Positions 46,323-56,511 are shown, counted from the stretch's first letter. The stretch is DNA of 64,000 nt from Planktothricoides raciborskii GIHE-MW2 (GCF_040564635.1 NZ_CP159837.1:871001-935000); one strand, 5' to 3'. The notes: generated by a model not told the origin, from the sequence alone. Translations and numbers: made by a program.

Positions 46323-46889
46323 TCATTCCACGGGCAACTTTTGCAGAACCTCGCTCATGGGGATGTAAACCTTGTAATTGCCACTTTGAGGAATTGGCCC
46401 CATCGCCACACCTTTGCCCAAATCGATTAACATTTGTCTCACGATTTCGGGGTCATCTTCGGGCCGCAGGGTAAACAACATCATGCCGCATGCTTCAGTT
46501 TTGTTACTGGCGGAGCAGACCACTGGCAAGTTATTCTGGGTGCTGTTAGTGATATGCTCTAGCTGGCCATTGTCGGCGGCTTGCTGGAATCTGGGAGAGG
46601 CTTCTTTACACCGCACTTCGGGAGTATATCCCGATTTGCTGAAATATTCCGACTTCCAACGAATGATGGCTTGTTTTCCCTTGGGGGTTTCCGCGTAGGT
46701 GGTATAGGTCCCTTGGGCGTCTTGCCCGCAGAAGTAGCGCGGGGTCACTGTTGGTGGGGATGTTGTGGTTGCGGTGGGAGACGGAGGGACTGATGTGGTT
46801 TTGGTGTTGCCGCAGCTAACCAAACCGAGGGTGAGTAATGCTAAACCGGACAAGCGGAAAAGTTTGCTGGTGAAAGGCTGAGTTGACAT
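46323..46889 (-). CDS. COP23-family lipoprotein
   Basis: A protein of 188 aa from ATG 46889 (MSTQPFTSKLFRLSGLALLT), with lipobox LVSC at the end of the signal. After a Thr/Pro linker comes the COP23 domain: RYFCGQDAQGTYTTYAETPK, IIRWKSEYFSKSGYTPEVRC, LPVVCSASNKTEACGMMLFT, with paired cysteines. The family is named after a circadian-oscillating membrane-associated protein of cyanobacteria; its function is unknown. The longer frame to 47198 is spurious. It follows the protease/TPR gene in orientation, a neighbourhood that may be functional. Confidence 0.87.
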   Translation of the reverse strand: MSTQPFTSKLFRLSGLALLTLGLVSCGNTKTTSVPPSPTATTTSPPTVTPRYFCGQDAQGTYTTYAETPKGKQAIIRWKSEYFSKSGYTPEVRCKEASPRFQQAADNGQLEHITNSTQNNLPVVCSASNKTEACGMMLFTLRPEDDPEIVRQMLIDLGKGVAMGPIPQSGNYKVYIPMSEVLQKLPVE

Positions 46890-47090
46890 AGGGGTAGACT
46901 CCCTTAGCGATGGGAAGATTCTTCTATAATAGACTTCTGGCAAAATTCCGGATCGATCCCCCCAACCCCCCTTAAAACCGCCATCGGCTTTTAAGAATTC
47001 TGCATTTTTGTCTAATATTTGATTCATGTTGCCCGGTAGGAATTCCCGTCCAGGAACCGAGTTTTTACATAAGTTTATGACCCAGAAATT

Positions 47091-48023
47091 ATGAGCCAAG
47101 ACCCCCCAAATAATCGACCCAGACCAGAAAGACGAGAACCAGGGGAAAACCCCAGAGTTCGCAGAAACTCGCCCCAGCCTTCGGTGGTGAAGTTGCAAGT
47201 TATTAAATTGCTGCGGGGTGCGATCGCTGTTTTAGAAGGGACGGTGGAAAAACTGGAAGCTGACCCCACTGCCCCATTGTTGCCACCAGCCCCGATCGCT
47301 GTGCGCCAGGTTTTAAGACCGATTCGCGCCCTTTTACCCGCAGGGATAAATCGGCAATTTTCCGACTGGGGTTTAACAAGTGCGATCGCTGGTTTATTGT
47401 TGGTAATTCTGTTGACAACTACCACATTAATGCCCCCAGAACCCGCCGAACAAATCGCCCAATTACCGCCAGAAACTCCGACAGAAATCACCGAAAATCC
47501 GCCCCAGGAATCGGAAATACCACCGGAAGTACAAGAGACAGAATCCACCGAACGGGAAATCCCCGAAAACACCTCAGAAAAAGCCGAATTACCGCCGGAA
47601 TTACCGCCGGAAACCAAAACGGAAACAACGCCGGAATCCGAGCAGGCGATCGCGGAATCTGAGCCAGAACTATTCGATGATTCTATCACAGAGGAAATAT
47701 TACCATTAACTCCAGAACAGATTTTAATTGCGTCAATTGAGAATCAAGTTAATCAATTAACTCGTGAATATTCTCAGGACTTAATTAAATCAATTAATCC
47801 CGATTTTAAACGCAGTTTTTTGCAGGTGCAGCTAAATGATATTTGGTATAATTTAACTACGTCACAGCAGGATAAATTTGCTAGTAAACTGCTGGCAGAA
47901 GTCAAAGGATTAGACTTTAGTATCCTGGAAATTAGAGATGGAGCAGAAAATTTAGTGGCTCGCAGTCCGGTGGTGGGTTCACAGATGATTATCTTACGGC
48001 GTTCTCTGGTGAATATTTCCTAA
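47091..48023 (+). CDS. Single-pass membrane protein with Pro/Glu-rich region, 310 aa
   Basis: An N-terminal charged, proline-rich 35 residues, then VVKLQVIKLLRGAIAVLEGT and one membrane helix (TSAIAGLLLVILLTTTTLM, about residues 95-113). A long Pro/Glu/Thr-rich segment follows, and a C-terminal folded part (LTPEQILIASIENQVNQLTR to MIILRRSL). Conserved in cyanobacteria as a hypothetical protein, I believe; no function assigned. Divergent from COP23. Confidence 0.7.
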   Translation: MSQDPPNNRPRPERREPGENPRVRRNSPQPSVVKLQVIKLLRGAIAVLEGTVEKLEADPTAPLLPPAPIAVRQVLRPIRALLPAGINRQFSDWGLTSAIAGLLLVILLTTTTLMPPEPAEQIAQLPPETPTEITENPPQESEIPPEVQETESTEREIPENTSEKAELPPELPPETKTETTPESEQAIAESEPELFDDSITEEILPLTPEQILIASIENQVNQLTREYSQDLIKSINPDFKRSFLQVQLNDIWYNLTTSQQDKFASKLLAEVKGLDFSILEIRDGAENLVARSPVVGSQMIILRRSLVNIS

Positions 48024-48067
48024 AAAACAGTTGATATTAGTTGATTTTTTACGGAAATCAGCTAATA

Positions 48068-48191
48068 AGTAGGTGAACATAATTAATTGCACTTTTCGCT
48101 TCCCCCTGATAGGCTGTGGATTCCCGCATTCGCGGGAATGACAGTTTTTTTCTCATGGGGTCTTTGGTGCATTTATTTCTGCCGGTCTACT
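48068..48191. repeat. MITE A, complete copy
   Basis: 124 bp flanked by TA on both sides (48066-48067, 48192-48193). Ends are AGTAGGTGAACATAA and, reversed, AGTAGACCGGCAGAA, with AATTGCAC/AATGCAC further in and the palindrome GATTCCCGCATTCGCGGGAA in the middle. The first seven bases equal those of the IS630 at 31077, a possible source of its transposase (inference). Confidence 0.8.
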
Positions 48192-48193
48192 TA

Positions 48194-48766
48194 TAATATA
48201 CAAGAGTGATTTCCTTATAAAAATCATCCCTTAAAAAGAGGGTTGGGGGGATCGATACGTTATTTTAGAATAGGTCTAATATCAGCATTCAGCGGAATTT
48301 GTTAGGGGTAAATTTACCGCAGCGATCGATAAAAACCTCCTAAAAAACCTCCTGGTCTAGAAGCGATTCCCCTTGGTTGTTCTTCGCTTCACCCATGGTT
48401 GGGGAGTGAGTCATCGGCAACCGGGTAGGGATGAAGAGTGCGATCGCTGGTCTATCAGGGTTGGCGATGATTCAGTCACAGCAGGTCAAGGCTATGGGTC
48501 ATCTGGGTTAGCCGACCCTAGCAGACTATCGGTGTAATCGGGCAAGATAGTGCTAGAATTAAATTCGATGTCAGGCAGAAGCTATCAGCGATCGTAAAGA
48601 TCGTTCCGGGCTATTGTCAAGAGTGACTTCTTCTTCCCATCAGCTTTTAGCTGTCTAAGTCAGGGTTTTTGGGATATTCCTAGGAACCAATAAGATCGGA
48701 AAACCTGAGAGGAGAAAAATCACTCAATTAAACATAGTCTGAACCTCACATAAGCGGTGAGTAAAC
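48194..48766. other. Region upstream of secA
   Basis: About 570 bases without a supported gene. Holds a half C/G palindrome (48232-48250), several HIP1-like sites and a CTCAC/GTGAG hairpin close to the secA promoter. No riboswitch recognised. A long untranslated or regulatory region cannot be excluded. Confidence 0.5.
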
Positions 48767-48796
48767 TTGACACCATTAACCCCTACAACCTATAAT
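48767..48796 (+). promoter_or_regulatory. Consensus promoter of secA
   Basis: A perfect -35 TTGACA (48767-48772) and a perfect -10 TATAAT (48791-48796) with 18-base spacing. The start point would be near 48803, only about seven bases before the secA ATG, so the message would be nearly leaderless, with no Shine-Dalgarno site. Confidence 0.75.
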
Positions 48797-48809
48797 AAAT
48801 TGCGATACC

Positions 48810-51617
48810 ATGCTTAAAAGTATTCTAGGAGATCCTAACGAACGGAAAGTCAAAAAATATAAGCCCTTGGTGATTGATATTAACCTCGCCGAGGAACAAA
48901 TCCAGAAACTTAGTGACGATCAATTAAGAGGTAAAACCGCCGAATTCAAACAAAAGTTAGCCAAAGCTAAAACCCTCGCTGACGAAAAGGAAATTTTAGA
49001 CGAAATTCTCCCAGAAGCTTTTGCCGTGGTACGAGAAGCCGGGAAACGGGTTTTAGGAATGCGCCACTTTGATGTGCAATTGCTCGGTGGAATTATCCTC
49101 CATGAAGGACAAATTGCGGAAATGAAAACCGGGGAAGGTAAAACCCTGGTGGCCACTTTACCCGCTTATTTAAATGCCCTTAGCGGTAAAGGCGTTCATG
49201 TGGTGACAGTGAACGACTATTTGGCCCGTCGGGACTCGGAATGGATGGGTCAAGTCCATCGTTTTTTGGGCTTAACTGTAGGTCTAATTCAGCAAGGAAT
49301 GTCCCCCAATGAACGACTGAAAAACTATGCTTGTGACATTACTTATTGCACGAATAGTGAGTTAGGATTTGACTATCTCCGGGATAATATGGCCACTTCA
49401 ATGGCGGAGGTGGTACAGCGTCCGTTTAATTACTGTATTATTGACGAAGTGGATTCAATTTTAATTGATGAAGCGCGGACGCCTTTGATTATTTCTGGTC
49501 AGGTGGAACGACCAACAGAAAAGTACAACAGAGCTACGGAAATCGCCAAAAAACTGGAAAAAGATCAGCATTACGAGGTGGATGAAAAGGCTCGCAATGT
49601 GATTTTGGCTGATGAAGGTTTTGAGAAGGTGGAAGAAATTTTGGGGGTGAAGGATTTATACGACCCCAAAGACCCTTGGGCTCATTATGTTTTTAATGCG
49701 ATTAAAGCCAAAGAGTTGTTCATTAAGGATGTGAATTATATCGTCCGTAATGAAGAAGTGGTGATTGTGGATGAGTTTACCGGACGGGTGATGCAGGGTC
49801 GGCGCTGGAGTGATGGTTTACACCAGGCGATCGAGTCTAAAGAAAATTTACCGATTCAACCGGAAACTCAAACTTTGGCGACGATTACTTATCAAAACTT
49901 TTTCTTGCTTTATCCCAAGTTGGGTGGGATGACGGGAACTGCCAAAACGGAAGAACCAGAATTTGAGCGGATTTATAATCTACAAGTGACGGTGACTCCG
50001 ACGAACCGGAAATCACAACGCCGGGATATTTCCGATGTGGTTTATAAGGCTGAACAGGGGAAATGGAAGGCGATCGCCCAAGAATGTGCAGAGATGCATG
50101 AATTAGGTCGTCCGGTGTTGGTGGGTACGACTTCGGTGGAAAAATCAGAACTGCTTTCTCAGTTGTTAAGTCAGTTAGAAATTCCCCACCAATTACTGAA
50201 TGCTAAACCAGAGAATGTGGAACGGGAATCAGAAATTGTTGCCCAAGCAGGTCGCAAGGGTTCGGTGACGATCGCTACTAATATGGCAGGTCGGGGGACT
50301 GACATTATTTTGGGTGGGAATGCGGAGTATATGGCCCGCTTGAAAGTGCGCGAGTATTTGATGCCCAAAATTGTCAAACCGGAAACTGAAGATGAGTTAA
50401 GTTTTGCCAAAGTACCGGGTACGCAAAAACGTTCGGCGGCGAAAGGCTTTGCTCCCGGTCAAAAAGTGAAAACTTGGAAGGTTTCTCCGCAAATTTTCCC
50501 CACGGGATTATCCGCAAATGCGGAAAAAATGCTGAAAGAAGCGGTAGATTTTGCGGTGGCTACTTATGGAGAACGCAGTTTAGAAGAACTGGAAGCGGAG
50601 GATAAAGTGGCGATCGCTGCGGAGAAAGCCCCGACCCAAGATCCGGTGATTCAAAAGTTGCGGGCGGTTTACAATAAAATCCGCGAAGAATATGAGGAAT
50701 TCACTCATAAAGAACATGAGGAAGTTGTCAACCTCGGTGGCTTGCACGTGATTGGTACTGAACGTCACGAATCACGGCGCATTGATAACCAATTGCGCGG
50801 TCGCGCTGGTCGTCAAGGCGACCCCGGTTCGACGAAGTTTTTCCTCAGTTTGGAAGATAATTTACTGCGAATCTTTGGGGGCGATCGCGTCAAAGGCTTG
50901 ATGCAAATGTTCCGAGTAGATGAAGATATTCCCATCGAATCTGGGATGCTGACTCGTTCTCTGGAAGGGGCGCAGAAAAAGGTGGAAACCTATTACTATG
51001 ACATCCGAAAACAGGTGTTTGAGTATGACGAAGTAATGAACAACCAGCGGCGGGCAATTTATGCCGAACGCCGTCGGGTTCTCGAAGGGCAAGACCTGAA
51101 AGAACAGGTGATTACTTATGCGGAAAAAACGATGGATGATATCGTAAATTACTATATCAATCCTGACTTACCTTCGGAAGAATGGGACTTGGAGAAATTA
51201 GTCAGTAAAGTGAAAGAGTTTGTCTATCTGCTGCGGGATATGGAACCGTCTCAGTTAGAAGATTTATCAATGGACGAAATCAAAACTTTCCTCTATGAAC
51301 AAGTCCGCATTGCTTATGACCTCAAAGAAGGTCAAGTGGATCAAATTCGTCCCGGTTTAATGCGAGAAGCGGAACGGTTCTTTATTTTGCAGCAAATTGA
51401 TACCCTTTGGCGCGAACATTTGCAGCAAATGGATGGCTTGCGGGAAGCGGTCGGTTTGCGGAGTTACGGTCAGAAAGATCCGTTAATTGAATACAAGAGC
51501 GAAGGTTATGAATTGTTCTTGGATATGATGACGGATATTCGACGGAATGTGGTTTATTCCTTATTCCAATTCCAGCCGCAATTACAATCAGCCCCTCAAC
51601 AGCAACCTGTGGGGTAA
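48810..51617 (+). CDS. secA: Preprotein translocase ATPase SecA
   Basis: The motor that drives secretory proteins through SecYEG into the periplasm or thylakoid lumen. 935 aa. Walker A is MKTGEGKTL, the DEAD-like box is [18 protein letters not shown], and motifs [28 protein letters not shown] and [12 protein letters not shown] are complete. The cyanobacterial and plastid insert (about residues 525-630, around [20 protein letters not shown]) is present. The C-terminal zinc-binding tail of E. coli SecA is absent, as usual in this lineage. Confidence 0.98.
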   Translation: MLKSILGDPNERKVKKYKPLVIDINLAEEQIQKLSDDQLRGKTAEFKQKLAKAKTLADEKEILDEILPEAFAVVREAGKRVLGMRHFDVQLLGGIILHEGQIAEMKTGEGKTLVATLPAYLNALSGKGVHVVTVNDYLARRDSEWMGQVHRFLGLTVGLIQQGMSPNERLKNYACDITYCTNSELGFDYLRDNMATSMAEVVQRPFNYCIIDEVDSILIDEARTPLIISGQVERPTEKYNRATEIAKKLEKDQHYEVDEKARNVILADEGFEKVEEILGVKDLYDPKDPWAHYVFNAIKAKELFIKDVNYIVRNEEVVIVDEFTGRVMQGRRWSDGLHQAIESKENLPIQPETQTLATITYQNFFLLYPKLGGMTGTAKTEEPEFERIYNLQVTVTPTNRKSQRRDISDVVYKAEQGKWKAIAQECAEMHELGRPVLVGTTSVEKSELLSQLLSQLEIPHQLLNAKPENVERESEIVAQAGRKGSVTIATNMAGRGTDIILGGNAEYMARLKVREYLMPKIVKPETEDELSFAKVPGTQKRSAAKGFAPGQKVKTWKVSPQIFPTGLSANAEKMLKEAVDFAVATYGERSLEELEAEDKVAIAAEKAPTQDPVIQKLRAVYNKIREEYEEFTHKEHEEVVNLGGLHVIGTERHESRRIDNQLRGRAGRQGDPGSTKFFLSLEDNLLRIFGGDRVKGLMQMFRVDEDIPIESGMLTRSLEGAQKKVETYYYDIRKQVFEYDEVMNNQRRAIYAERRRVLEGQDLKEQVITYAEKTMDDIVNYYINPDLPSEEWDLEKLVSKVKEFVYLLRDMEPSQLEDLSMDEIKTFLYEQVRIAYDLKEGQVDQIRPGLMREAERFFILQQIDTLWREHLQQMDGLREAVGLRSYGQKDPLIEYKSEGYELFLDMMTDIRRNVVYSLFQFQPQLQSAPQQQPVG

Positions 51618-51644
51618 TCTGATGATTTGTTGACGGTTGACCAG

Positions 51645-51870
51645 TGATAATTCTTTTGTACGGGCGTTAGGCGAAGCCCATGCCGTCAGGCTATATGGCC
51701 ATTCGCCCCTACGACTTTTCACTTGTACGGGCGAATGGCCATTCGCCCCTACGACTTTTCACTTTCCCTCAACCAACAACCACCAACCACCAACAAACAA
51801 CAAACAACAAACAACAACCAACAACAAACAACCAATAACAATCAACCAATAACAATCAACCAATAACAAA
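51645..51870. repeat. Dispersed repeat plus CAAC-rich tandem repeat
   Basis: 51645-51765 is a second copy of the TGATAATTCTTTTGTACGGG repeat seen at 6021-6103, here with its 3' half (GGGCGAATGGCCATTCGCCC then CTACGACTTTTCACTT) duplicated. 51775-51870 is a CCAACAAC/CAATAAC low-complexity run that reaches to the pyrD start codon. Confidence 0.8.
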
Positions 51871-51873
51871 AAA

Positions 51874-53046
51874 ATGGATATTTACAAAAGTGCAATTCGT
51901 CCCATTATTTTCTCTGGATTACAACCAGATCCAGAGTGGTGGCATCATCAAACAATGGAAGTTTTGAGCGCCTGGGATAGTACCAGTAATCTGCCATTTA
52001 GTAACTGGATTCTGGGACAAGTGGCGAGTTCTTTTCAGTGCAGCGATCGCCGCTTAGAAATGTCTTTATGGGGGGTGAATTTTCCCAATCCCATTGGATT
52101 AGCGGCGGGGTTTGATAAGAATGGCACCGCTGCGCGGGTTTGGTCAAAGTTGGGCTTTGGTTTTGCGGAATTGGGAACGGTGACATTTCACGGGCAACCG
52201 GGTAATCCTCGTCCCCGAATGTTTCGCTTGCCAGAGGATTTAGCAGCGATTAATCGGATGGGTTTTAATAATCAAGGGGCGGCAGCATTAGCCACCCGTT
52301 TATCGGAATGGAAAAGAAGTCAATTCAGCGATCGAACTACCGATAAACCCAGAGAAAATTGGCCGATTTTGGGAATTAATTTAGGCAAGTCTAAAGTCAC
52401 TCCCTTAGAAGATGCCCCGGCTGATTATTTGGGCAGTTTTCGCCTGTTAAAAGATTTAGGGGATTATTTTGTGGTGAATGTTTCCTCACCCAATACTCCA
52501 GGTTTAAGAACTTTGCAAGGGGCGGAACAGTTGTCAGCAATTTTGGATGTTTTGCAACAGGAAAATCAGGGAATTAAACCTATTTTAGTTAAGATTGCTC
52601 CCGATTTAGAATGGGACGCGATTTCTGAGGCGATCGCGGTGGCGAAAAATTACCAAATTTCCGGGATGATTGCCACAAATACGACCATTCGCCGCGAGGG
52701 TTTAAAAACTCAAATCATTCGGTTAACGGGTCAACCTGTGACAGCAGAAGCGGGCGGTCTGAGTGGCGCACCTTTAAAACAGCGTTCTACAGAGATTATT
52801 AGATTTATTTGGCAGGAAACAGGCGGACAAATGCCGATTATTGGTACTGGGGGAATTTTTACCGCTGAAGATGCTTGGGAAAAGATTACTGCTGGGGCAA
52901 GTTTGCTAGAAATTTATACGGGGTTAATTTATGAAGGCCCCTGGATGATTCGGCGAATTTGTGAGGGGTTATTAGATAAATTAGCGGCGCATAATTTAAC
53001 CAGTTTGAGTCAGGCGATCGGTATGGCTCATTCAGTGGGAAAATAA
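51874..53046 (+). CDS. pyrD: Dihydroorotate dehydrogenase (quinone), class 2
   Basis: A membrane-associated flavoenzyme that oxidises dihydroorotate to orotate in pyrimidine synthesis, passing electrons to quinone. 390 aa. N-terminal amphipathic helices (MDIYKSAIRPIIFSGLQPDP) are the class 2 membrane-binding part. Core motifs are NPIGLAAGFDKNGT, GFGFAELGTVT, NRMGFNNQG, FVVNVSSPNTPGLR (the Ser base of class 2), NTTIRR and IGTGGIFTAEDAWEKI. A CAAC-rich repeat replaces a normal ribosome-binding site. Confidence 0.95.
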   Translation: MDIYKSAIRPIIFSGLQPDPEWWHHQTMEVLSAWDSTSNLPFSNWILGQVASSFQCSDRRLEMSLWGVNFPNPIGLAAGFDKNGTAARVWSKLGFGFAELGTVTFHGQPGNPRPRMFRLPEDLAAINRMGFNNQGAAALATRLSEWKRSQFSDRTTDKPRENWPILGINLGKSKVTPLEDAPADYLGSFRLLKDLGDYFVVNVSSPNTPGLRTLQGAEQLSAILDVLQQENQGIKPILVKIAPDLEWDAISEAIAVAKNYQISGMIATNTTIRREGLKTQIIRLTGQPVTAEAGGLSGAPLKQRSTEIIRFIWQETGGQMPIIGTGGIFTAEDAWEKITAGASLLEIYTGLIYEGPWMIRRICEGLLDKLAAHNLTSLSQAIGMAHSVGK

Positions 53047-53181
53047 AATTAACTTTTCAACTCCTGCCTTCGCGGGGGTCATTTTGCTTTCATTAGCAAA
53101 TAACCAACAACAAACAACAAACCAGCAAAGAATCCCTACCCAAAGAATCCCTACCCAACAACGTCTTTTTAGGAGTGCAAC

Positions 53182-54666
53182 ATGAGCGGTGAAAAACGGC
53201 GGTATATCAGAGTAGATGAAACAGAATTACGGCGTTTGCGGGAACAAGAAAGCCGTTTACGGTCGGTGCAGCAAGATTTACCAGAGCGATTAAGTGCGGT
53301 GGCACAGCAAACCAGGCAGGAGATGCAGCAACGGTTAAGATATTTGGCAGAACGGGAGGAAAGACAAGCGGAACAAACTAAACAACTGAGAAGTTATTTA
53401 GAAAATTTAGAAGAAAATACTCATCAATATTTACAGCAACAGCGAGAGCAATTTAAATCCGCTTTGCAAGAGGCACAGTTGCGCCAAGAACAAGCGATCG
53501 CCCGTCAAAAACATGACCTACAATTGGCGATGCACGCGGGGTTTGAGCAACAGCGCGAAGAATATTTACGGCTGACTAGAGAACAGCGTCAAGAATATCA
53601 GCAATTATTCACCCAGGAACGCCAAGCGAGAGAAAAAGGTCAGCTTCAGCTTCAGCAACAAATCGATCGCATGGTGCAGGATATTCAGGATATCCATAAA
53701 AGTCAAGAACGCAAAAATCAACTAGCTCAGGATTTGTTGGCGGATGTGCGCGAAATTTGGTTAGCCATAGATCGCGATTATCAACATCAACGGTTTGCTC
53801 CCGGTGCGTTGGCAAAGTTACAGCGATCGCTGGATATGGCGAAAAATAATATTGCCGCCGGAGTCAGTGAAGCCGGGATCGCCACCAGTCAAAAAACCTA
53901 TCTAGATTTAGTCGATTTACGGTTAGAAATAGAACAAAAAGAACAAGAATGGTTGCTACTTTATAATGCTGCCTTACAAGATATTAGAAGTTTAATTGCC
54001 GAAGTCCAAGCTAACCGACAATGCACCATTGAAATTGGCAGTGATGAAGATGCGGAAGCCTTTAAATTAGAGGTGGATTACTGGAGTGCTGGGGCGCTGA
54101 CTGCTTATGAACAAAAACTCGCCGCAATAGAAAGTCAACTGACTACCAATGAAGGGAGTTTAACCACCGAAATTCTCCAAGAATTAGGGGCAAAAATTGA
54201 AACCTTGCAGCCACAACTCGGAGAGATTGTGGAACAGGCAAAATTGGCGATTTTGAGTTCTCAATTACGAGCAGAAATAGGCGATCGCGTAGTAGAAGCG
54301 CTTTCTGCCCTCGGTTATAGTTTGGTCGATCCACAAGCGGATTCTTGCTATGCGGCAGAAGATCCCCGCCAAGCTTATGGAGTGAAAGTGAAAAATATTG
54401 CCGGGGATGAAGTGGTCACGGTCATTACGCCCGATCGCGATTTTGGGGTAAATTCAATTTCGATTAACACTTTCAGCCCCACATTGCTGGATGAAAAAGC
54501 AACTCAACAAAATTCTCAGGCAATTTTTGAACTTTTAGACCAAGAAGGCGTCAGACAAAGCGGTGAGTTAGTCTGTAATCCTGAACCGAAGCCGGAATAT
54601 CGAGAATTACAGCAGTTCAGACAACAGAACACTCAAGTTGAACAAGAAACCCGGTTTCTGGGTTAA
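53182..54666 (+). CDS. Long coiled-coil protein, 494 aa
   Basis: Starts MSGEKRRYIRVDETELRRLR with a good AGGAG seven bases upstream. Residues 10-180 are a Gln/Arg/Glu-rich coiled coil, and a second helical region runs to about 390. A small C-terminal alpha/beta domain follows (VVEALSALGYSLVDPQ, KVKNIAGDEVVTVITPD). No family recognised with confidence; it is soluble and may be a scaffold. The last residues (QETRFLG) and the stop come from a copy of the AGAAACCCGGTTTCT repeat, so the original C-terminus may have been changed. Confidence 0.75.
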   Translation: MSGEKRRYIRVDETELRRLREQESRLRSVQQDLPERLSAVAQQTRQEMQQRLRYLAEREERQAEQTKQLRSYLENLEENTHQYLQQQREQFKSALQEAQLRQEQAIARQKHDLQLAMHAGFEQQREEYLRLTREQRQEYQQLFTQERQAREKGQLQLQQQIDRMVQDIQDIHKSQERKNQLAQDLLADVREIWLAIDRDYQHQRFAPGALAKLQRSLDMAKNNIAAGVSEAGIATSQKTYLDLVDLRLEIEQKEQEWLLLYNAALQDIRSLIAEVQANRQCTIEIGSDEDAEAFKLEVDYWSAGALTAYEQKLAAIESQLTTNEGSLTTEILQELGAKIETLQPQLGEIVEQAKLAILSSQLRAEIGDRVVEALSALGYSLVDPQADSCYAAEDPRQAYGVKVKNIAGDEVVTVITPDRDFGVNSISINTFSPTLLDEKATQQNSQAIFELLDQEGVRQSGELVCNPEPKPEYRELQQFRQQNTQVEQETRFLG

Positions 54667-54675
54667 CTCATGTTA

Positions 54676-54900
54676 AGTAGGTGAACATAATTAATTGCAC
54701 TTTTAGTTCCCCGCCGATAGGCTTTGGATTCCCGCCTTCGCGGGAATGACAGTTTTTTTCTCATGGGGTCTGTGATGCATTTATAGCAATTGTCATAGTG
54801 ATGAAGTACAAAAAAACCTGTCATTCCCGCGAAGGCGGGAATCCAGAAAACCTCTGTACTTCCGAAGGGACAATAACCGCTATATTTCTGCCCGTCTACT
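54676..54900. repeat. MITE A, second copy, with a nested element
   Basis: Same ends as 48068-48191 (AGTAGGTGAACATAA, reversed AGTAGACGGGCAGAA), flanked by TA at 54674-54675 and 54901-54902. The right part is split by MITE B (54784-54882). Confidence 0.85.
54784..54882. repeat. MITE B nested in MITE A
   Basis: 99 bp with ends TAGCAATTGTCATAG and, reversed, TAGCGGTTATTGTCCC. The target TA is duplicated (54782-54783 and 54883-54884), and the intact MITE A sequence GCATTTATTTCTG at 48166-48178 shows the empty site. A central CATTCCCGCGAAGGCGGGAA palindrome. Diverged relatives occur at about 59139-59266 and 59550-59632. Confidence 0.88.
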
Positions 54901-54992
54901 TAAACCACCAAAACTTAAATTAAGAAACCGGGTTTCTGCGTGAACCTATGCCAAAAAACCAAGACTTAAACCAAGAAACCCGGTTTCTGATT

Positions 54993-55307
54993 ATGAGACA
55001 ATTAACAAAAATTATCGCTGCGGGAGACCCAGCGCCTTTATTTGTTTTGCCCACAATTGAAGAACAGGAGGTTTTTCTCGCACAACAAGCAGGGACGCCC
55101 ATTGTTTTATTATTTTATGGCAATGATGATTTCCCTTCTTGTCGTCAAGTTGCGGCAACTTTTCGCGACTGTATGCCCGAGTTTAAGCAGTTAAATACTC
55201 AAGTAATTAGCATTAGTTCAAACTCTCCTTTAGCGGGGCAAAAATTTGCTCAATATTACCAGATTTTTTTTTCTTTTCTCCGAAATAAATTGATGATTAT
55301 GATGTAA
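54993..55307 (+). pseudogene. Truncated peroxiredoxin (AhpC/TSA, BCP-like)
   Basis: From ATG 54993 (MRQLTKIIAAGDPAPLFVLP) the protein follows the peroxiredoxin fold: PIVLLFYGNDDFPSCRQVAA with the peroxidatic Cys in place of the usual TPGC, then FRDCMPEFKQLNTQVISISS and NSPLAGQKFAQYYQI. After that it ends within 16 residues at SFLRNKLMIMM, whereas the family runs about 60-80 residues longer. The rest is missing downstream, where a hairpin and the convergent gene begin. The 5' leader (ETRFLI) is a copy of the AGAAACCCGGTTTCT repeat. Confidence 0.78.
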
Positions 55308-55330
55308 TTTTGTTTGATGTTCTAAAAACA

Positions 55331-55358
55331 ATAGAGACGCGAGCGATCGCGTCTCTAT
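55331..55358. terminator. Perfect 12-bp hairpin ATAGAGACGCGA
   Basis: ATAGAGACGCGA and TCGCGTCTCTAT around GCGA, between convergent genes. Same architecture as 1733-1760. Confidence 0.6.
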
Positions 55359-55380
55359 ATGCTAACAATTAAAGAAAATT

Positions 55381-56511
55381 TTAAGGATTAGAGGAAAAAT
55401 TTCCGGGAGTAGATTCGCTGGCATTATTGGAATAAGGAGCGTCTACAAATCCCAATTCATACAACTGTTGATAAGCTTGTTGTCCCAGTTCGCGAGTCGG
55501 CTGTTGAGAGCGAATGATTTGAATCAGTAAAGGAATGGCTAATTCTGGCTTGTTGTCAGCGCGATGAACCAAGGCAAGCTGATAAGTAGCTTCATCTCTC
55601 ATTTGGGCAGTTTCTACGGCTCGATCTCTATAAAAATCCGATTTGTCATTATCAATGCCGGAAAAAGCTGCCGCTAGTTGTTCTGAGAAATTAGACAGTT
55701 GATTGAGCATCCCACGGGTTTGTTGTAGTTGTTCAATAGCGCCAGCATAGTTTTCTTGAGCGATCGCTTCTCTTGCTTTTTCCAATAACCGCTTTCCCGC
55801 TTCGATACCGAGTAAACTATTTTCCCGTGCCAAGGGCGGAATGGTTTCCGGATCCGAGTTGGCTTCTGAAGTTCTCGGCCCAAACCCTAATTCTAATAGT
55901 AGCTGATCCGCTTGTGCGCCTAATTCTCGGCCAATTCCTTGAGATTGAATCACTTGAATCAGCAAAGGAACCGAAAGTTCCGGCTCATTTTGACGGCGAT
56001 GAATTAAGGCCAATTCATAAGTGGCTTCATCTCGTTTTTGGGCGGTTTCCACCGCTTGATAACGGTGCCATTCCGCAACTTTATTGTCCAATCCTGAGAA
56101 GGTGCTGGAGAGTTGTTGATGAAAATTAGATAGCTGATTAAAAATTTGACGGGCTTGTTGTAGTTTTTCAGCGGCCAGGGCATAATTTTCTTCAGCGATC
56201 GCACTTTTAGCCTCGGCCATCAAACGATTTCCCCCCACTAGGCTTAACACACTGGTTTCTTGCGCTAAAGGACGAAGATTTTGTGGCCTAGTCGGATTCT
56301 CTGAATTTGGGGAGAAACCGAGGGGATTTGTGGTTGGGTTAGACTGTTGAGAATTAGCAGAATTATCAGAATTAGCAGAATTATTCTCCGGCATGGCTTC
56401 CTGGGCAGCCGCAGAGGGCATCAAACTTAATGAAGCCACTAAAGGAAGGGAGAATAAATGAATCAAAGCAAAAAGCCGAATTGAGGCAAAAGATACCAAC
56501 ATGGAGATCAT
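55381..56511 (-). CDS. Secreted protein with two copies of a helical domain, 376 aa
   Basis: A signal peptide (LFALIHLFSLPLVASLSLMP, cleavage near AAAQEA) followed by an Asn/Ser/Pro linker. Two homologous domains of about 120 residues start SVLSLVGGNRLMAEAKSAIA and NSLLGIEAGKRLLEKAREAI. Both contain NYAxAxExLQQxRxxxNQLS and RDEATYxLALxHR and end GRELGxQAxQxLxELGF. TPR-like helical hairpins are likely. The linker between the domains is short. Function unknown; the internal duplication is clear. Confidence 0.78.
   Translation of the reverse strand: MISMLVSFASIRLFALIHLFSLPLVASLSLMPSAAAQEAMPENNSANSDNSANSQQSNPTTNPLGFSPNSENPTRPQNLRPLAQETSVLSLVGGNRLMAEAKSAIAEENYALAAEKLQQARQIFNQLSNFHQQLSSTFSGLDNKVAEWHRYQAVETAQKRDEATYELALIHRRQNEPELSVPLLIQVIQSQGIGRELGAQADQLLLELGFGPRTSEANSDPETIPPLARENSLLGIEAGKRLLEKAREAIAQENYAGAIEQLQQTRGMLNQLSNFSEQLAAAFSGIDNDKSDFYRDRAVETAQMRDEATYQLALVHRADNKPELAIPLLIQIIRSQQPTRELGQQAYQQLYELGFVDAPYSNNASESTPGNFSSNP

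Noticed and set aside
47075-47689. 204-codon minus-strand frame
   Set aside because: A shadow of the Pro/Glu-rich membrane protein gene, giving Ser/Gly low complexity.
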